Shown one piece after another: positions 24,295 through 33,002 of a stretch of 46,455 nucleotides of DNA (its first letter is position 1; the number at the start of each line of letters is the position of its first letter). This stretch comes from an uncultured Elusimicrobia bacterium (GTDB lineage Bacteria; Elusimicrobiota; Elusimicrobia; Elusimicrobiales; UBA9959). The position numbers and the translations under genes are program-made. A model generated the notes under the pieces. That model was not told where the DNA came from and searched no databases. It worked only from the letters and a program-made list of their open reading frames with translations. The DNA is taken from NCBI GenBank assembly GCA_903889965.1, contig CAISZM010000009.1, positions 1-46,455 of the forward strand, given 5' to 3'.

Positions 24295-25088
24295 TATTTG
24301 CCGCCCTCCTTGCACTTGTTGTACATGTCGAACTTGTTCTTTATAAGTTCGGGCTTCAGGTTATATTTGGCTATCACATCTTTAGCGGCGTTCTTGGCCG
24401 GGTGGTTAACTTCGCCCCGGCAGCCGTAGCAGATATTGCCGTTATTGACGCACCAGGAGTTGCAGCCGGCCTTGGTCCACGGGCCCAGGCAGGCCACGCC
24501 GCGCTCGTACATGCAGACGTTCTCGTTCAGCTTGCACTCGGAGCAGACGGGATTATCCGGCACGGTGTAGGGCAGGCCGCGCAGGGCGTGCTTGAGGACC
24601 TCCACTAATTCGGGCGGATATATGGGGCAGCCGTTTATAGTGTAATCGACTTTCACCACCTGGTGTATCGCCCGGGTCGGAGTGCTGTCGAACAGCTTAT
24701 AGTCCTTGCCGTAGACGTACTGGCGTATCTCGTCCAGCTTGAAGGAGTTTTTCATGCCATTTACGCCGCCTATCGCGGCGCAGGCGCCGTAGGCTATCAG
24801 CACCTTCGCGCGCGCCCTGATCTTCTTTAAGCGCTCCTCGGCGTGGTGGTCGGTTATTGACCCTTCTATTATGACAACATCGTAATCTTTGTCGTATTTT
24901 TCGCTCATCACTTCGCGAAATTCCACGACGTCGATGGCGCCCAGTATGTCCAGGAGGGCCTCTCCGATGTTGGCGACCTGAAGCTGGCAACCCTCACAAC
25001 AGGCGAAGTCAAAGAAGGCAACCTTAGGCTTCGCGGCGGCCTTGGGAGCCTTCGCCGGGGACTTTACGGGTGTTTTCGTTATTTTCAT
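24294..25088 (-). CDS. hydD: Group 3b [NiFe] hydrogenase small subunit (delta)
   Basis: The 264-residue subunit wires electrons from the NiFe centre through Fe-S clusters. After a Lys/Ala/Pro-rich N-terminal extension of about 20 residues, the proximal-cluster motif is FFDFACCEGCQLQ, with GACAAIGG and NGCPIYPPE supplying the other ligands. A Cys-rich C-terminal region (CSECKLNENVC, CLGPWTKAGCNSWC, CYGC) holds two more clusters. There is no twin-arginine signal, so the enzyme is cytosolic. The extension is longer and more basic than usual for this family. Confidence 0.94.
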   Translation of the reverse strand: MKITKTPVKSPAKAPKAAAKPKVAFFDFACCEGCQLQVANIGEALLDILGAIDVVEFREVMSEKYDKDYDVVIIEGSITDHHAEERLKKIRARAKVLIAYGACAAIGGVNGMKNSFKLDEIRQYVYGKDYKLFDSTPTRAIHQVVKVDYTINGCPIYPPELVEVLKHALRGLPYTVPDNPVCSECKLNENVCMYERGVACLGPWTKAGCNSWCVNNGNICYGCRGEVNHPAKNAAKDVIAKYNLKPELIKNKFDMYNKCKEGGK

Positions 25089-25101
25089 GTCTTTCTCCGT
25101 A

Positions 25102-25935
25102 TTAAAGTTTCTTCGAATCCTTCACCTCTTCATAGGTGAAGGTGGGGCCGTCCTTGCAGCAGTAGTAGTTCTTCGGATGGTCTATCTGGCAGTGGCCGCA
25201 TTTCCCCATGCCGCATTTCATATGCCTCTCGAGCGACAGGATTATCTGGCGCTCCGGCAGGCTCTTTTTGAGCAGTTCGGCGATGACGTACTTGTACATG
25301 ATAGGGGGGCCGACCACCACGGCGAAAGTCTTTTCCGGTGTGATGGTTACCCCGGGTATCAGGCTGGTGATCAGGCCTACGTTGCCCTTCCAGTCCGGGT
25401 CCGAGCGGTCCACGGTGCAGCGGAACTCGACATCCAGGCGCTTCTGCCAGCCCTTGATCTCGTCGCCGAACAGCATATCGGTGGGGGTCTTGCAGCCCAG
25501 CAGGATGTCCACCTTGCCGAACTCGCGGCGGTTGTCTATCACGTAATTTATAAGCGAGCGCAGCGGCGCTATGCCGAGGCCGCCGGCGACGAACAGCAGG
25601 TCGTTGCCGGTCATGAGCTTAACGGGGAAGGGCTTGCCGAACGGTCCGCGTATGCCCAGCCAGTCGCCTTTGCCGAGGCCCTGCATGTGTTTCGTCAGGC
25701 GGCCGGCGGAGCGCACGGTCAGCTCGAAGGAGCCGCGCTTGGTGGGACTTGAACAGACGGAAATGGGAGCCTCTCCCACGCCGTACAGTTCCACCTGCAC
25801 GAACTGCCCGGGCTCGTGGTCGAGATCGCCGTCCTCGAGCTTTATGTCGAACCACTTCTCGGCGGCCGTCATCTGCTTCGCGGCGATGATCTGTCCTTTG
25901 CGGAGTTTCCAGTTGGAATTTTTTATCTCGGTCAT
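25102..25935 (-). CDS. hydG: Group 3b hydrogenase FAD/NAD(P)-binding subunit (gamma)
   Basis: The 277-residue subunit passes electrons to or from NAD(P). It has a ferredoxin-reductase fold: an FAD-binding barrel (HEPGQFVQVELYGVGEAPISVCSS near residues 40-63), a pyridine-nucleotide domain (LLFVAGGLGIAPLRSLI near 113-129), and a C-terminal [2Fe-2S] motif with Cys in MKCGMGKCGHCQ and YYCCKDGP. It lies 13 bases before hydD and 9 bases after hydB. NADP versus NAD preference cannot be fixed from sequence. Confidence 0.93.
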   Translation of the reverse strand: MTEIKNSNWKLRKGQIIAAKQMTAAEKWFDIKLEDGDLDHEPGQFVQVELYGVGEAPISVCSSPTKRGSFELTVRSAGRLTKHMQGLGKGDWLGIRGPFGKPFPVKLMTGNDLLFVAGGLGIAPLRSLINYVIDNRREFGKVDILLGCKTPTDMLFGDEIKGWQKRLDVEFRCTVDRSDPDWKGNVGLITSLIPGVTITPEKTFAVVVGPPIMYKYVIAELLKKSLPERQIILSLERHMKCGMGKCGHCQIDHPKNYYCCKDGPTFTYEEVKDSKKL

Positions 25936-25944
25936 GATATCCCC

Positions 25945-26979
25945 TTATTTATTCTCGGCGACAAGGGCCTTCAGCGTATCCTTCAGGCTTATCTTGGCCA
26001 TGCAGGTGCGCGTGCAGCGGCCGCAGCCGGTGCAGAAGGAGCGGTAGAACTTGTCTATCGGGTACTTGAACTTGCGGTAGAGGCGGTGGCGCTGCCGCTC
26101 CGACCGCTCCGAACGGAAGTTCTCCCCCCCGGCCACGGTCGCGAAAGTCCCGAACTGGCAGGAATCCCAGGTGCGCGTGCGGAAGCCGGTCTTCATGTCC
26201 AGGTTGATGGTGTCGGCCATGTCGAAGCAGTAGCAGGTGGGGCAGACATTGGTGCAGTTGCCGCAGGAAACGCAGCGGTCGCCGACTTCTTTCCAGACCT
26301 TGCTGTCCGTGCCTTTCGCGAAGACGGCGGGCAGGTCCTTCAGCTCCGTGCCTATTTCGTTCTGAAAAGCCTTCTTCTTGCCTTCACGCACCGCGTCGAG
26401 CGCGGACATGTCGGCGGGGTTGGCTTTCGCCAGGCCCATCCCCTCGACCAGCTCCTCGCCCTTCTGGGTATTCACGTGTATAATAAAACGGTCTCCCAGG
26501 TCGGTGAAGAACAGGTCGTAACCGCCGTTGGGGTAGTGGTTGCCCACCAGCGCGCAGCTGGCGTGACCGTCGCAGTAAGCGTTGCACTCGAGCCCGATTA
26601 TAAGGACCTTCTCCTTACGGAGTATGTAGTTATAGTCGCGGGGCTTTTCGGAGAACACCATGTTCAAACATTGTATGCCGGCCAGGTCGCAGGTGTGCAC
26701 TCCGAAGATGGCCATACCCGGCGCCTCCAGGTTGGCCGCATCCTTCGGCTGGTCGCCCGTCAGGTCGAAGTCCAGCATTTTCTCCCGCTGGGGCATGAAA
26801 TATTTCTTGGGAGGGAGTATGGTGGGTATGTAGCTAAGGGCTATCTCCCCGGCAGAGGAAACTTCCTCAAAAGCGAAGTTGTTGTGCCCTTTGGCGACAG
26901 GGGCGCAGACCTTCATCTTTCTGGCCAGACTTTTTATAAAACCATCTAGTTTGTCTTTCCTGAGTATGTGATAATTCAC
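25945..26979 (-). CDS. hydB: Group 3b hydrogenase iron-sulfur subunit (beta)
   Basis: The 344-residue electron-transfer subunit has two C-terminal [4Fe-4S] ferredoxin motifs: CVSCGNCTNVCPTCYCF near residue 235 and CTGCGRCTRTCMAKISL near 318. It also has the family's N-terminal region (GVHTCDLAGIQCLN, GLECNAYCDG). I chose the GTG at 26979 (VNYHILRKDKLDG) because ACGGAGG lies 8 bases upstream and homology starts there. A longer frame to 27201 runs through the promoter. It is the first gene of hydB-G-D-A-protease. The sulfhydrogenase beta subunit is also linked to sulfur reduction in archaea. Confidence 0.93.
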   Translation of the reverse strand: MNYHILRKDKLDGFIKSLARKMKVCAPVAKGHNNFAFEEVSSAGEIALSYIPTILPPKKYFMPQREKMLDFDLTGDQPKDAANLEAPGMAIFGVHTCDLAGIQCLNMVFSEKPRDYNYILRKEKVLIIGLECNAYCDGHASCALVGNHYPNGGYDLFFTDLGDRFIIHVNTQKGEELVEGMGLAKANPADMSALDAVREGKKKAFQNEIGTELKDLPAVFAKGTDSKVWKEVGDRCVSCGNCTNVCPTCYCFDMADTINLDMKTGFRTRTWDSCQFGTFATVAGGENFRSERSERQRHRLYRKFKYPIDKFYRSFCTGCGRCTRTCMAKISLKDTLKALVAENK

Positions 26980-27021
26980 GCTGGTGGCCTCCGTTTTTAT
27001 AATAACGCTCACCGCCCATAT

Positions 27022-27027
27022 ATTATA
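27022..27027 (-). promoter_or_regulatory. -10 box of the hydrogenase operon
   Basis: TATAAT on the minus strand, about 42 bases before the hydB GTG. The -35 (AAGCAA, 17 bases upstream) is weak, suggesting a helper regulator. The leader contains the GGAGG ribosome site. Confidence 0.45.
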
Positions 27028-27257
27028 TTCAATTAAAGGCCGGCTTGCTTCCCCCGCGCGGCGCGGCGGCCGCAGGAAAGCCGTAAATATAAGAAAAGGT
27101 AATACTTCAGAGCCGGAAACCGGCCAGCTCTTCATATACAATACCGCGCCCCCGGCTTGCGCGGGTACCCGCGCAAAAGGATAAGAAGAATTAATAACCA
27201 CGCCATCCCCGCCGGCCTTTTAAGGCTGCTCCCCGGCAAGCGGACCCGGCAAATTAG

Positions 27258-27263
27258 TAGAAT
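27258..27263 (+). promoter_or_regulatory. TAGAAT box 6 bases before sixA (leaderless type)
   Basis: TAGAAT is followed by exactly 6 bases and the ATG at 27270; no Shine-Dalgarno is present. Confidence 0.45.
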
Positions 27264-27269
27264 ATACGG

Positions 27270-27761
27270 ATGACCGAAATAGTTTTCCTGCGGCATGGCA
27301 GGGCCCTCGGAACCCTTGAGGCCGGGGTAAAATCCGACTCGGAACGACCGCTCTCCCCCTTGGGCGAAAAAGAAGCGCGGGAGACGGCCGAACACCTCAA
27401 AACCGCCGGCTTCAGGGCGGAACTGATAATTTCAAGCCCCTACCGCAGGGCGGACAGCACCGCGCAAATACTCAGGGTGTTTTTTCCGGAAGCCTCCAGC
27501 CGCAAGTCGTCCGTCATCGCGGACGGCCCGGCGGATGACATGCTGGAGGCGGTACGGTCGGCCGCCGCCTCGGCAAAATCGGGAGTGATAATAGTGGGAC
27601 ACCAGCCCCTGCTGGGCTCCATTGCCGCTTTTCTTACGGGTTCCGCGCCTTTCAGCCTGGCCCCCGCCGGTTTTATAAGGATCAGCGGATCCGTAAACCC
27701 GGGTAAAAGTTCGCTTGTGGAATTCTATTCCCCGCCCGCGGCAAAGGGACCTTCTCTTTGA
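27270..27761 (+). CDS. sixA: SixA-type phosphohistidine phosphatase
   Basis: The 163-residue histidine-phosphatase-superfamily protein has the RHG catalytic motif at once (IVFLRHGRA, residues 4-12), the second conserved Arg in IISSPYRRADSTAQIL and the second catalytic His in IIVGHQPLLGS near residue 112. The size and absence of an insertion fit SixA, which removes phosphate from histidine-phosphotransfer proteins. The targets here might be phosphorelay or PTS-like proteins; two orphan histidine kinases are in the window. It is first of a compact three-gene run with the SpoIID-like and uppP genes, overlapping the former by 4 bases. Confidence 0.85.
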   Translation: MTEIVFLRHGRALGTLEAGVKSDSERPLSPLGEKEARETAEHLKTAGFRAELIISSPYRRADSTAQILRVFFPEASSRKSSVIADGPADDMLEAVRSAAASAKSGVIIVGHQPLLGSIAAFLTGSAPFSLAPAGFIRISGSVNPGKSSLVEFYSPPAAKGPSL

Positions 27762-28903
27762 AAATAACCGCACTGATAATACTTCTTGCCTGCTGCCCGG
27801 CCTCGGCCAGGGACAGGATGGTGGCAGTACGCCTTTACTCGCTCCACAGCATCTCCAGCGTGGACCTGGAGCCGGAAGGCGGGGCGGTTTTCGCCGGGGA
27901 ACGCGCGCTTAAAGCCGCGGCCCGCGTCAGCGCCAAAGGCTCTTCGATAATCTCGCAGGGCTCCCTGAAATACGGCCCCGCCAAAACCCTGAGAGTTTCC
28001 GCCATGGGCAAAGGCGTATGGCTTTCGGGGCGCGGATTGCCCCGCCGGCTCTATACCGGAGAAATTATCTTTTCGGCGGAGCGGGGTCTCCTGAAGATCA
28101 TAAACACCGTACAGCTGGAAACATACCTTGCCGGGGTCGTAACCGGGGAAGCCCAGGACCTTTCAAACCCGGAAACCTACAAGGCGCAGGCCGTGGCGGC
28201 CCGCACGTACACGTTAAACCATATGAAGAACCACTCCGGGCAGGGCTACAACCTATGCGACTCGACCCATTGCCAGCTCTACTCGGGGCTGGGGACCGTA
28301 AGCGCCAAGGCAAGGGCAGCCTGCGATTCGACACGGGGCGAAATGCTGCTATACCAGGGCAAGCCCGCTGCCACCTATTACCACTCCATCTGCGGCGGCC
28401 GCACGGAGGCCCTTACTTACGTATGGCCGTTCGAGAACAAACCTTACCTGGTGTCCGTGCAGGACGGACCGGCCGGTAAACCCTACTGTTCCATCGCCCC
28501 GAATTTCCGGTGGAAAACCCAGATCTATTACACCGGCCTGACCCGGCTGGCGCGCTCGGCCGGCTGGATAACTCCGGATGAAGAAGCCCGCGGACTGCGC
28601 GTAGCCGCATGGGCACCCTCGGGGCGGGCCGCTGAACTTGAAATGAACACGGGCGCGCGGCGCGTCAGGATCTCCGCCACCGATTTTTACCACGGCGTAG
28701 GACGGCGCGCGGGCTGGCAGGCGGTGCGAAGCTCTTTCTTCAAAATACTTTCGGCCAAAGATTACGTTATCCTCGACGGAATAGGCGGCGGGCACGGCGT
28801 CGGCATGTGCCAGTGGGGCGCGGAAGGCATGGGCCGGGCCGGATTCAAATACCGCGAGATACTGCGCCATTATTACCCGGGTACGGAGACAGGCTATGAC
28901 TGA
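27758..28903 (+). CDS. SpoIID/LytB-domain protein
   Basis: The 381-residue exported protein starts at a TTG overlapping the sixA stop and has a short signal peptide (MKITALIILLACCPASA). The SpoIID domain is clear: LLKIINTVQLETYLAGVVTGEAQDL, then AQAVAARTYTLNHM, YHSICGGRTEAL, and a C-terminal GIGGGHGVGMCQWGAEGMGRAGFKYREILRHYYPGTE (segments quoted in pieces, about residues 100-380). SpoIID and LytB relatives are peptidoglycan lytic transglycosylases or amidase enhancers. With uppP next door, a cell-wall role is likely in this non-sporulating context. It overlaps uppP by 8 bases. Confidence 0.9.
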   Translation: MKITALIILLACCPASARDRMVAVRLYSLHSISSVDLEPEGGAVFAGERALKAAARVSAKGSSIISQGSLKYGPAKTLRVSAMGKGVWLSGRGLPRRLYTGEIIFSAERGLLKIINTVQLETYLAGVVTGEAQDLSNPETYKAQAVAARTYTLNHMKNHSGQGYNLCDSTHCQLYSGLGTVSAKARAACDSTRGEMLLYQGKPAATYYHSICGGRTEALTYVWPFENKPYLVSVQDGPAGKPYCSIAPNFRWKTQIYYTGLTRLARSAGWITPDEEARGLRVAAWAPSGRAAELEMNTGARRVRISATDFYHGVGRRAGWQAVRSSFFKILSAKDYVILDGIGGGHGVGMCQWGAEGMGRAGFKYREILRHYYPGTETGYD

Positions 28904-29675
28904 ACACCAGGCGGTGATACTTGGAATATTGCAGGGCGCGGGGGAATTTTTACCTGTTTCCAGCTCCGCCCACCTGGCCCTGGCGCCGAAAGTATTCGGC
29001 TGGCCCGATCAGGGCCTGGCCTACGACGTCATGCTGCACCTGGGCACGCTCCTGGCCGTGCTGGCCTACTTCGCGAAGGACTGGCTTAAAATATTTTCGG
29101 ACGCGGCAAAACGCCCGTCCGGACCGGGGGGCCGGATGCTCTGGATGCTGGCCGCGGGCTCGCTGCCGGCGGGTATAGCCGGACTGCTGATGAAAAACGC
29201 GGCGGAAACAGCCTTCAGGGACCCGCGCTGGATAGCCTTCAACCTGCTGTTCTTCTCATTTTTCATCTGGCTGGCGGACAGGAAGCCGGCCCAGTCGCTG
29301 GGAGAGGACAACTTCACTCTTAAGAACGCCATGATAATCGGTTTCGCCCAGTGCCTGGCGCTCATGCCCGGCGCTTCGCGCGCCGGCATGACCATGATGG
29401 CGGCCCTTTTTTTGGGCTACACCAGGACCGCCTCCGCCAGATTTTCTTTCCTGCTCAGCACCCCGGTGATCCTGGGAGCGGGCCTGATGGAGGCGCGCAA
29501 GATAACTCCGGGAGACCTTAACGCGGCTTTTGCTTCGGGACTCGCGGCCTCCTTCCTGACGGGGCTGGCCGTAATATGGCTGTTCCTGGCCTGGATGAAA
29601 AAGCGCGGCCTCGCCCCGTTCATAGCGTACCGCGTGATCCTGGGAGCGGCGATAATGGTTTATTTCTGGAAATAA
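28896..29675 (+). CDS. uppP: Undecaprenyl-diphosphatase
   Basis: The 259-residue integral membrane phosphatase recycles the undecaprenyl carrier for peptidoglycan and glycan synthesis. Both signature regions are present: GAGEFLPVSSSAHLALAP near residues 15-32 (Glu and Ser-rich loop) and MPGASRAGMTMMAALFLG near residues 157-174 (the catalytic Arg loop). The length and about seven or eight helices fit the BacA/UppP family. It ends the sixA-spoIID-uppP unit. The 52 bases to the facing kinase hold no clear terminator. Confidence 0.94.
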   Translation: MTEHQAVILGILQGAGEFLPVSSSAHLALAPKVFGWPDQGLAYDVMLHLGTLLAVLAYFAKDWLKIFSDAAKRPSGPGGRMLWMLAAGSLPAGIAGLLMKNAAETAFRDPRWIAFNLLFFSFFIWLADRKPAQSLGEDNFTLKNAMIIGFAQCLALMPGASRAGMTMMAALFLGYTRTASARFSFLLSTPVILGAGLMEARKITPGDLNAAFASGLAASFLTGLAVIWLFLAWMKKRGLAPFIAYRVILGAAIMVYFWK

Positions 29676-29727
29676 AGGGACGAACGTGAAATTGCGGAAC
29701 TGAACAGCCCGGGGAACCGCCGGTCTT

Positions 29728-31002
29728 TCAATTTTCCTTAGGCCCGTCAACCGGCAGAGTAATGGTAACCCTGGCGCCCCCTCCCGGGAGATTGGCCAGC
29801 GTCAATTCGCCGCCGTGCCGCCGCGCGATCTGGTCGCAGACAAAAAGCCCAAGACCGGTCCCGCCTTTCTCCTTCCTGGTGGTGACGAAAGCCTTTACAC
29901 CCTCTTTAAGAAGCTTCGCGGGGAAGCCGGGCCCGTTATCCGTTATCACGGCGACAAGCATACCATCCGAGGCCCGGGCCGAAAGGCTCACGGCCCCGCC
30001 CTCGGGAACGAAGTCGAGGGAATTCGAAATAACGTTGAGGAGCATACGCTCTATATGGACCTTGCTGACCCGCAGCGGCGGCAGGTCGTCCGGAAGATCG
30101 AGCACTACCGAGGCGCCTTTCTTTAAGGCCGCGTACTCCATAAGCGACACGGCGTTGTCCGCAGGTTCCTTGAACTGCACCGTTTCGAAAACGTATTCCT
30201 GTCCGCGCACTATGCTGAGCGCGTTCGTGATCACGTTTTTGGCGAACTTGGCGGCCTTCAGTATGCGGACGATGTCTTTTTTATCAGGATTCTCATCCTC
30301 CACCCCTATCTGCGCGCTCAGCAGTATTACGGAAACCGCGTTATTCAGGTCGTGCATAACGCCGCTTACAAGCGCCCCGATCTCCCCGGTCGAGGCGGTG
30401 CGGACTATTTGCACGTCCTTCTCCAGTATCTCCCTCGCCAGGCGATCCACCTCGCTGCGCTTTGAGGCCAGGCTGAGTTCCGTTCTCTTTTTTGAAAGCG
30501 CGGTGTTGTAAACGACCCCGGAAGAAAAAGCCAGCACTGCCAGTTTAACCGACAGTGCCAGCACCTTGGCCAGGTCCCCGCTTTGGAGCGGCCACGACAT
30601 TACGGAGATCGCCAGAATGCAAAGGAAAACCACGCCGAAGGCGTCCTTGAAATTAGCCATCAGCGAAGCCCCGAACACCGGCAGGAGGTACAGCACCCAG
30701 AAATAGGACTCGCCGCGCCCGGAATAATACAGCACGCCTGTTATTATCCAGAAATTCGCCAGCAGCGTTACGTCTATCAGCCACAGGTTCACCGAAGCCC
30801 GGCGCCGGAGGAGGTAACTGAACATGAAATTAAAGCCAAGGAGCGTGAGGAAGAAGAAAAGAATGCGCGGGTAAACTATCTGCGGGTTGCTGCGGTAAAA
30901 ATACGCCACCGCGATCATGAAAATGGAAAACACTACTTCGTAAGAATTTCGCGAGAAATTGGTGACTTCCCCGCGGTAGAGTATCTTCAAGTATTTACGC
31001 AT
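29728..31002 (-). CDS. Membrane sensor histidine kinase, orphan
   Basis: The 424-residue kinase has six or so membrane helices in residues 20-175 with short loops, then a coiled segment. The phospho-acceptor is VMHDLNNAVSVILLSAQ near residue 218, of the HDLNN type. The ATPase domain has MLLNVISNSLDF (N box), DNGPGF (G1) and GTGLGLFV (G2). No response regulator is adjacent; the nearest receiver domain is in the MBL fusion at 33.7 kb. The overall layout (six helices, no periplasmic sensor) matches the kinase at 15.3-16.6 kb, although the two differ in detail. Confidence 0.86.
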   Translation of the reverse strand: MRKYLKILYRGEVTNFSRNSYEVVFSIFMIAVAYFYRSNPQIVYPRILFFFLTLLGFNFMFSYLLRRRASVNLWLIDVTLLANFWIITGVLYYSGRGESYFWVLYLLPVFGASLMANFKDAFGVVFLCILAISVMSWPLQSGDLAKVLALSVKLAVLAFSSGVVYNTALSKKRTELSLASKRSEVDRLAREILEKDVQIVRTASTGEIGALVSGVMHDLNNAVSVILLSAQIGVEDENPDKKDIVRILKAAKFAKNVITNALSIVRGQEYVFETVQFKEPADNAVSLMEYAALKKGASVVLDLPDDLPPLRVSKVHIERMLLNVISNSLDFVPEGGAVSLSARASDGMLVAVITDNGPGFPAKLLKEGVKAFVTTRKEKGGTGLGLFVCDQIARRHGGELTLANLPGGGARVTITLPVDGPKEN

Positions 31003-31069
31003 AGTGATTCAGGATTTAATATACCATTTTGCGCGGCCCGGCCGTCAAGCGTACGGGCGGTCCTTATGG

Positions 31070-31075
31070 TATAAT
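31070..31075 (+). promoter_or_regulatory. TATAAT box 6 bases before the AI-2E-family gene (leaderless type)
   Basis: TATAAT with an upstream TG (extended -10, TGG before it) is followed by exactly 6 bases and the ATG at 31082. The 6 bases include GGAG, but it is too close to the ATG to act as a ribosome site. Confidence 0.5.
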
Positions 31076-31081
31076 CGGAGA

Positions 31082-32245
31082 ATGCCAGGCAACATTCCCG
31101 CTCAGAAGCTGCTCCGGTTCGACAAGGCCCAGCTTTTTAATCTCTTTTTTTTCGGAATTCTTATATTCCTCCTGTACCAGCTGCTGCATGTACTATCCCC
31201 GTTCACGGGGGCCATACTGGTTTCGGCCACGCTCGCCCTTATCTTTTATCCGCTCAATCTCTGGTTCCGCAAAAAAGTTATAAAGAACCGCACAGCCTCC
31301 GCGGCGGCCATGACGCTCACGGCAGTGCTGACCGTGGTACTGCCGCTTATGATCTTCGGCTGGCTGCTGGTGCGGGAATCGCGGGCGCTCTACCCCAAAA
31401 CCAGCCAATGGCTTACCCACATCTCGCAAAACGACCTGCAGGTGCAGATCCCTGAAACTATAAGGGCGTACTGGGACCTGGACCTGGGGGACGTCATAAT
31501 AGGCAACCTGAAAACCCTCCAGGAAACGATAGCGAGTTCGGGAACCACTATACTTCGGAATATCTTTTTTTTCCTGGTCAGCCTCGTGGTCATGGTGTTC
31601 ACTCTTTTTATATTTTTCCGCGACGGGGAGAAATTTCTCAGCTGGCTGATAGACATAACCCCGATGGACCAGGAATACAAGCACCGGATATCCATGCAGC
31701 TGTATATCACCGCCATGGCCGTGGTGCGCGGCATGCTGCTTACAGCCGTTCTCCAGGGGATAATGGGCGCGGTAGGTTACTGGCTTGCCGGGGTGCCTGC
31801 TCCGGTACTGTTCGGAGTCCTCACGACTTTCGCCGCCATGATCCCGTTCCTGGGGACCAGCCTGGTGTGGCTGCCGCTTTCGGCCGTGATGTTCTTCCTG
31901 AAGGGGATGCCCACGGGGCTGTTCGTGCTGCTCTGGGGACTTGTCGTGGTAGGGCTGCTGGACAACGTGCTGCGGCCCATGCTCATCGGCAAGGGCGCAA
32001 AGCTGCCCGTCTTCCTGCTGTTTCTGGGAATTTTCGGAGGTCTGAAGGTTTACGGGCCGCTGGGACTCTTCCTGGGCCCGCTGCTGATCTCATGCGTTAT
32101 GGTTTTCCTTCAGATATACCGCGAAACTAAAAACATGCCGCATACCGGGCCTTATGAACGCCGCAGCCCGAAAGATCCTAAAATTATAAAGTCCGGAACC
32201 GGGATCGATATCCCCCCCGGCGGTTCAGCTTTCCCTGGCCAGTGA
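31082..32245 (+). CDS. AI-2E family transporter (PerM/TqsA-like)
   Basis: The 387-residue inner-membrane protein has the family pattern: two helices at the start (LFNLFFFGILIFLLYQLLHVLSPF), a third near residue 70, a long soluble central segment, then a dense C-terminal group of helices with FAAMIPFLGTSLVWLPL and LLDNVLRPMLIG. Family members export small molecules or act in Na+/H+ antiport; the substrate here is unknown. I chose the ATG at 31082 over an in-frame codon at 31004, which would read through the promoter. Its 3' end overlaps the convergent nuclease gene by 21 bases. Confidence 0.88.
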   Translation: MPGNIPAQKLLRFDKAQLFNLFFFGILIFLLYQLLHVLSPFTGAILVSATLALIFYPLNLWFRKKVIKNRTASAAAMTLTAVLTVVLPLMIFGWLLVRESRALYPKTSQWLTHISQNDLQVQIPETIRAYWDLDLGDVIIGNLKTLQETIASSGTTILRNIFFFLVSLVVMVFTLFIFFRDGEKFLSWLIDITPMDQEYKHRISMQLYITAMAVVRGMLLTAVLQGIMGAVGYWLAGVPAPVLFGVLTTFAAMIPFLGTSLVWLPLSAVMFFLKGMPTGLFVLLWGLVVVGLLDNVLRPMLIGKGAKLPVFLLFLGIFGGLKVYGPLGLFLGPLLISCVMVFLQIYRETKNMPHTGPYERRSPKDPKIIKSGTGIDIPPGGSAFPGQ

Positions 32246-32998
32246 TTCAGGGCAGAATTTCCTCGTGGGGCAGCGCGAGCACTCGCCTTTGCGCGACATA
32301 TCCAGAGCCAGCATTTTCTCCGCGGGTCCGCCTACCAGGCCGAGCGTAGCTTCCTCGGTAGAGGGGTCATAAGGCACGGAGATCTTCTCCGGGCCGGAAA
32401 GGACGAAGTAAGCTATAGCCCCGACCTTAAGGTTCAGCGCCCGCGACAGCCCGATGGCATACATGGAAAGCTGGAGGCTGGAGGAAACGTCTTTTGAAGT
32501 TTTTCCCTCAAAGCCCATTTTATAGTCTATGAGCTCCACCAGGCCGGCTCCCAGCCTGTCCACCCGGTCGATAGTGCCTTTAACCCGCCATTTCCCGAAC
32601 GGGAATTCGAATTTTTTCTCGGAGTAGATCGTTTCCGCCCTGTTGTTCTGGCTGTAAAGCCACCAGTTTTCCAGGACCCCGGCGCCGCGGTTGTAGAATT
32701 CCATGCTCTCCTGGGCCGTGGAATAGCCGTAGTTCAGCCACGCGTCCTCGTAATGGGCCAGCAGGTCGCTCAGATCCTTCCCGGCGGCGTGGTAGCGGGC
32801 AAGGGCCCTGTGCACGGAAAGGCCCAGCGAAGAGAAAGGTGTTTGCGGGGCGAACTTCCGTTCAACGTAGATATACCGGTAAAGGAAGGGGCAGTCAAGG
32901 TAGGCCTTGATCTTGCTGTAATTAATTTCCAGGGGGTCGAATATCATTTGGAAAAGAGAGCGCGGTTTTCCCGGCGGCTTACGCCGCCCGGCGGCCAT
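32225..32998 (-). CDS. PD-(D/E)XK nuclease-family protein, Cas4/RecB-like with an Fe-S Cys set
   Basis: The 257-residue protein belongs to the PDDEXK_1 type: INYSKIKAYLDCPFLYRYIYVERK near residues 25-48, FGKWRVKGTIDRVDRL (motif I Asp) and ELIDYKMGFE (motif D-x-K) near 155-165, then LQLSMYAIGL. One Cys after motif I (LDCPF) and three at the C-terminus (CSRCPTRKFC) could hold a [4Fe-4S] cluster as in Cas4 and AddB. No CRISPR array or cas gene is in the window, so a DNA-repair role is more likely. It starts 4 bases after the rsmD stop. Confidence 0.83.
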   Translation of the reverse strand: MAAGRRKPPGKPRSLFQMIFDPLEINYSKIKAYLDCPFLYRYIYVERKFAPQTPFSSLGLSVHRALARYHAAGKDLSDLLAHYEDAWLNYGYSTAQESMEFYNRGAGVLENWWLYSQNNRAETIYSEKKFEFPFGKWRVKGTIDRVDRLGAGLVELIDYKMGFEGKTSKDVSSSLQLSMYAIGLSRALNLKVGAIAYFVLSGPEKISVPYDPSTEEATLGLVGGPAEKMLALDMSRKGECSRCPTRKFCPESLARES

Positions 32999-33002
32999 GC
33001 GG

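Noticed and set aside
22990-24429. 479-codon open frame antisense to hydA
   Set aside because: It mirrors hydA, whose motifs are unmistakable; long antisense frames are expected from the GC-rich third positions. It has no ribosome site or recognisable domain.
32225-32998. Cas4 as part of a CRISPR system
   Set aside because: The nuclease and Cys pattern resemble Cas4, but no array or cas gene is nearby and it is coupled to rsmD; a housekeeping repair nuclease is simpler.
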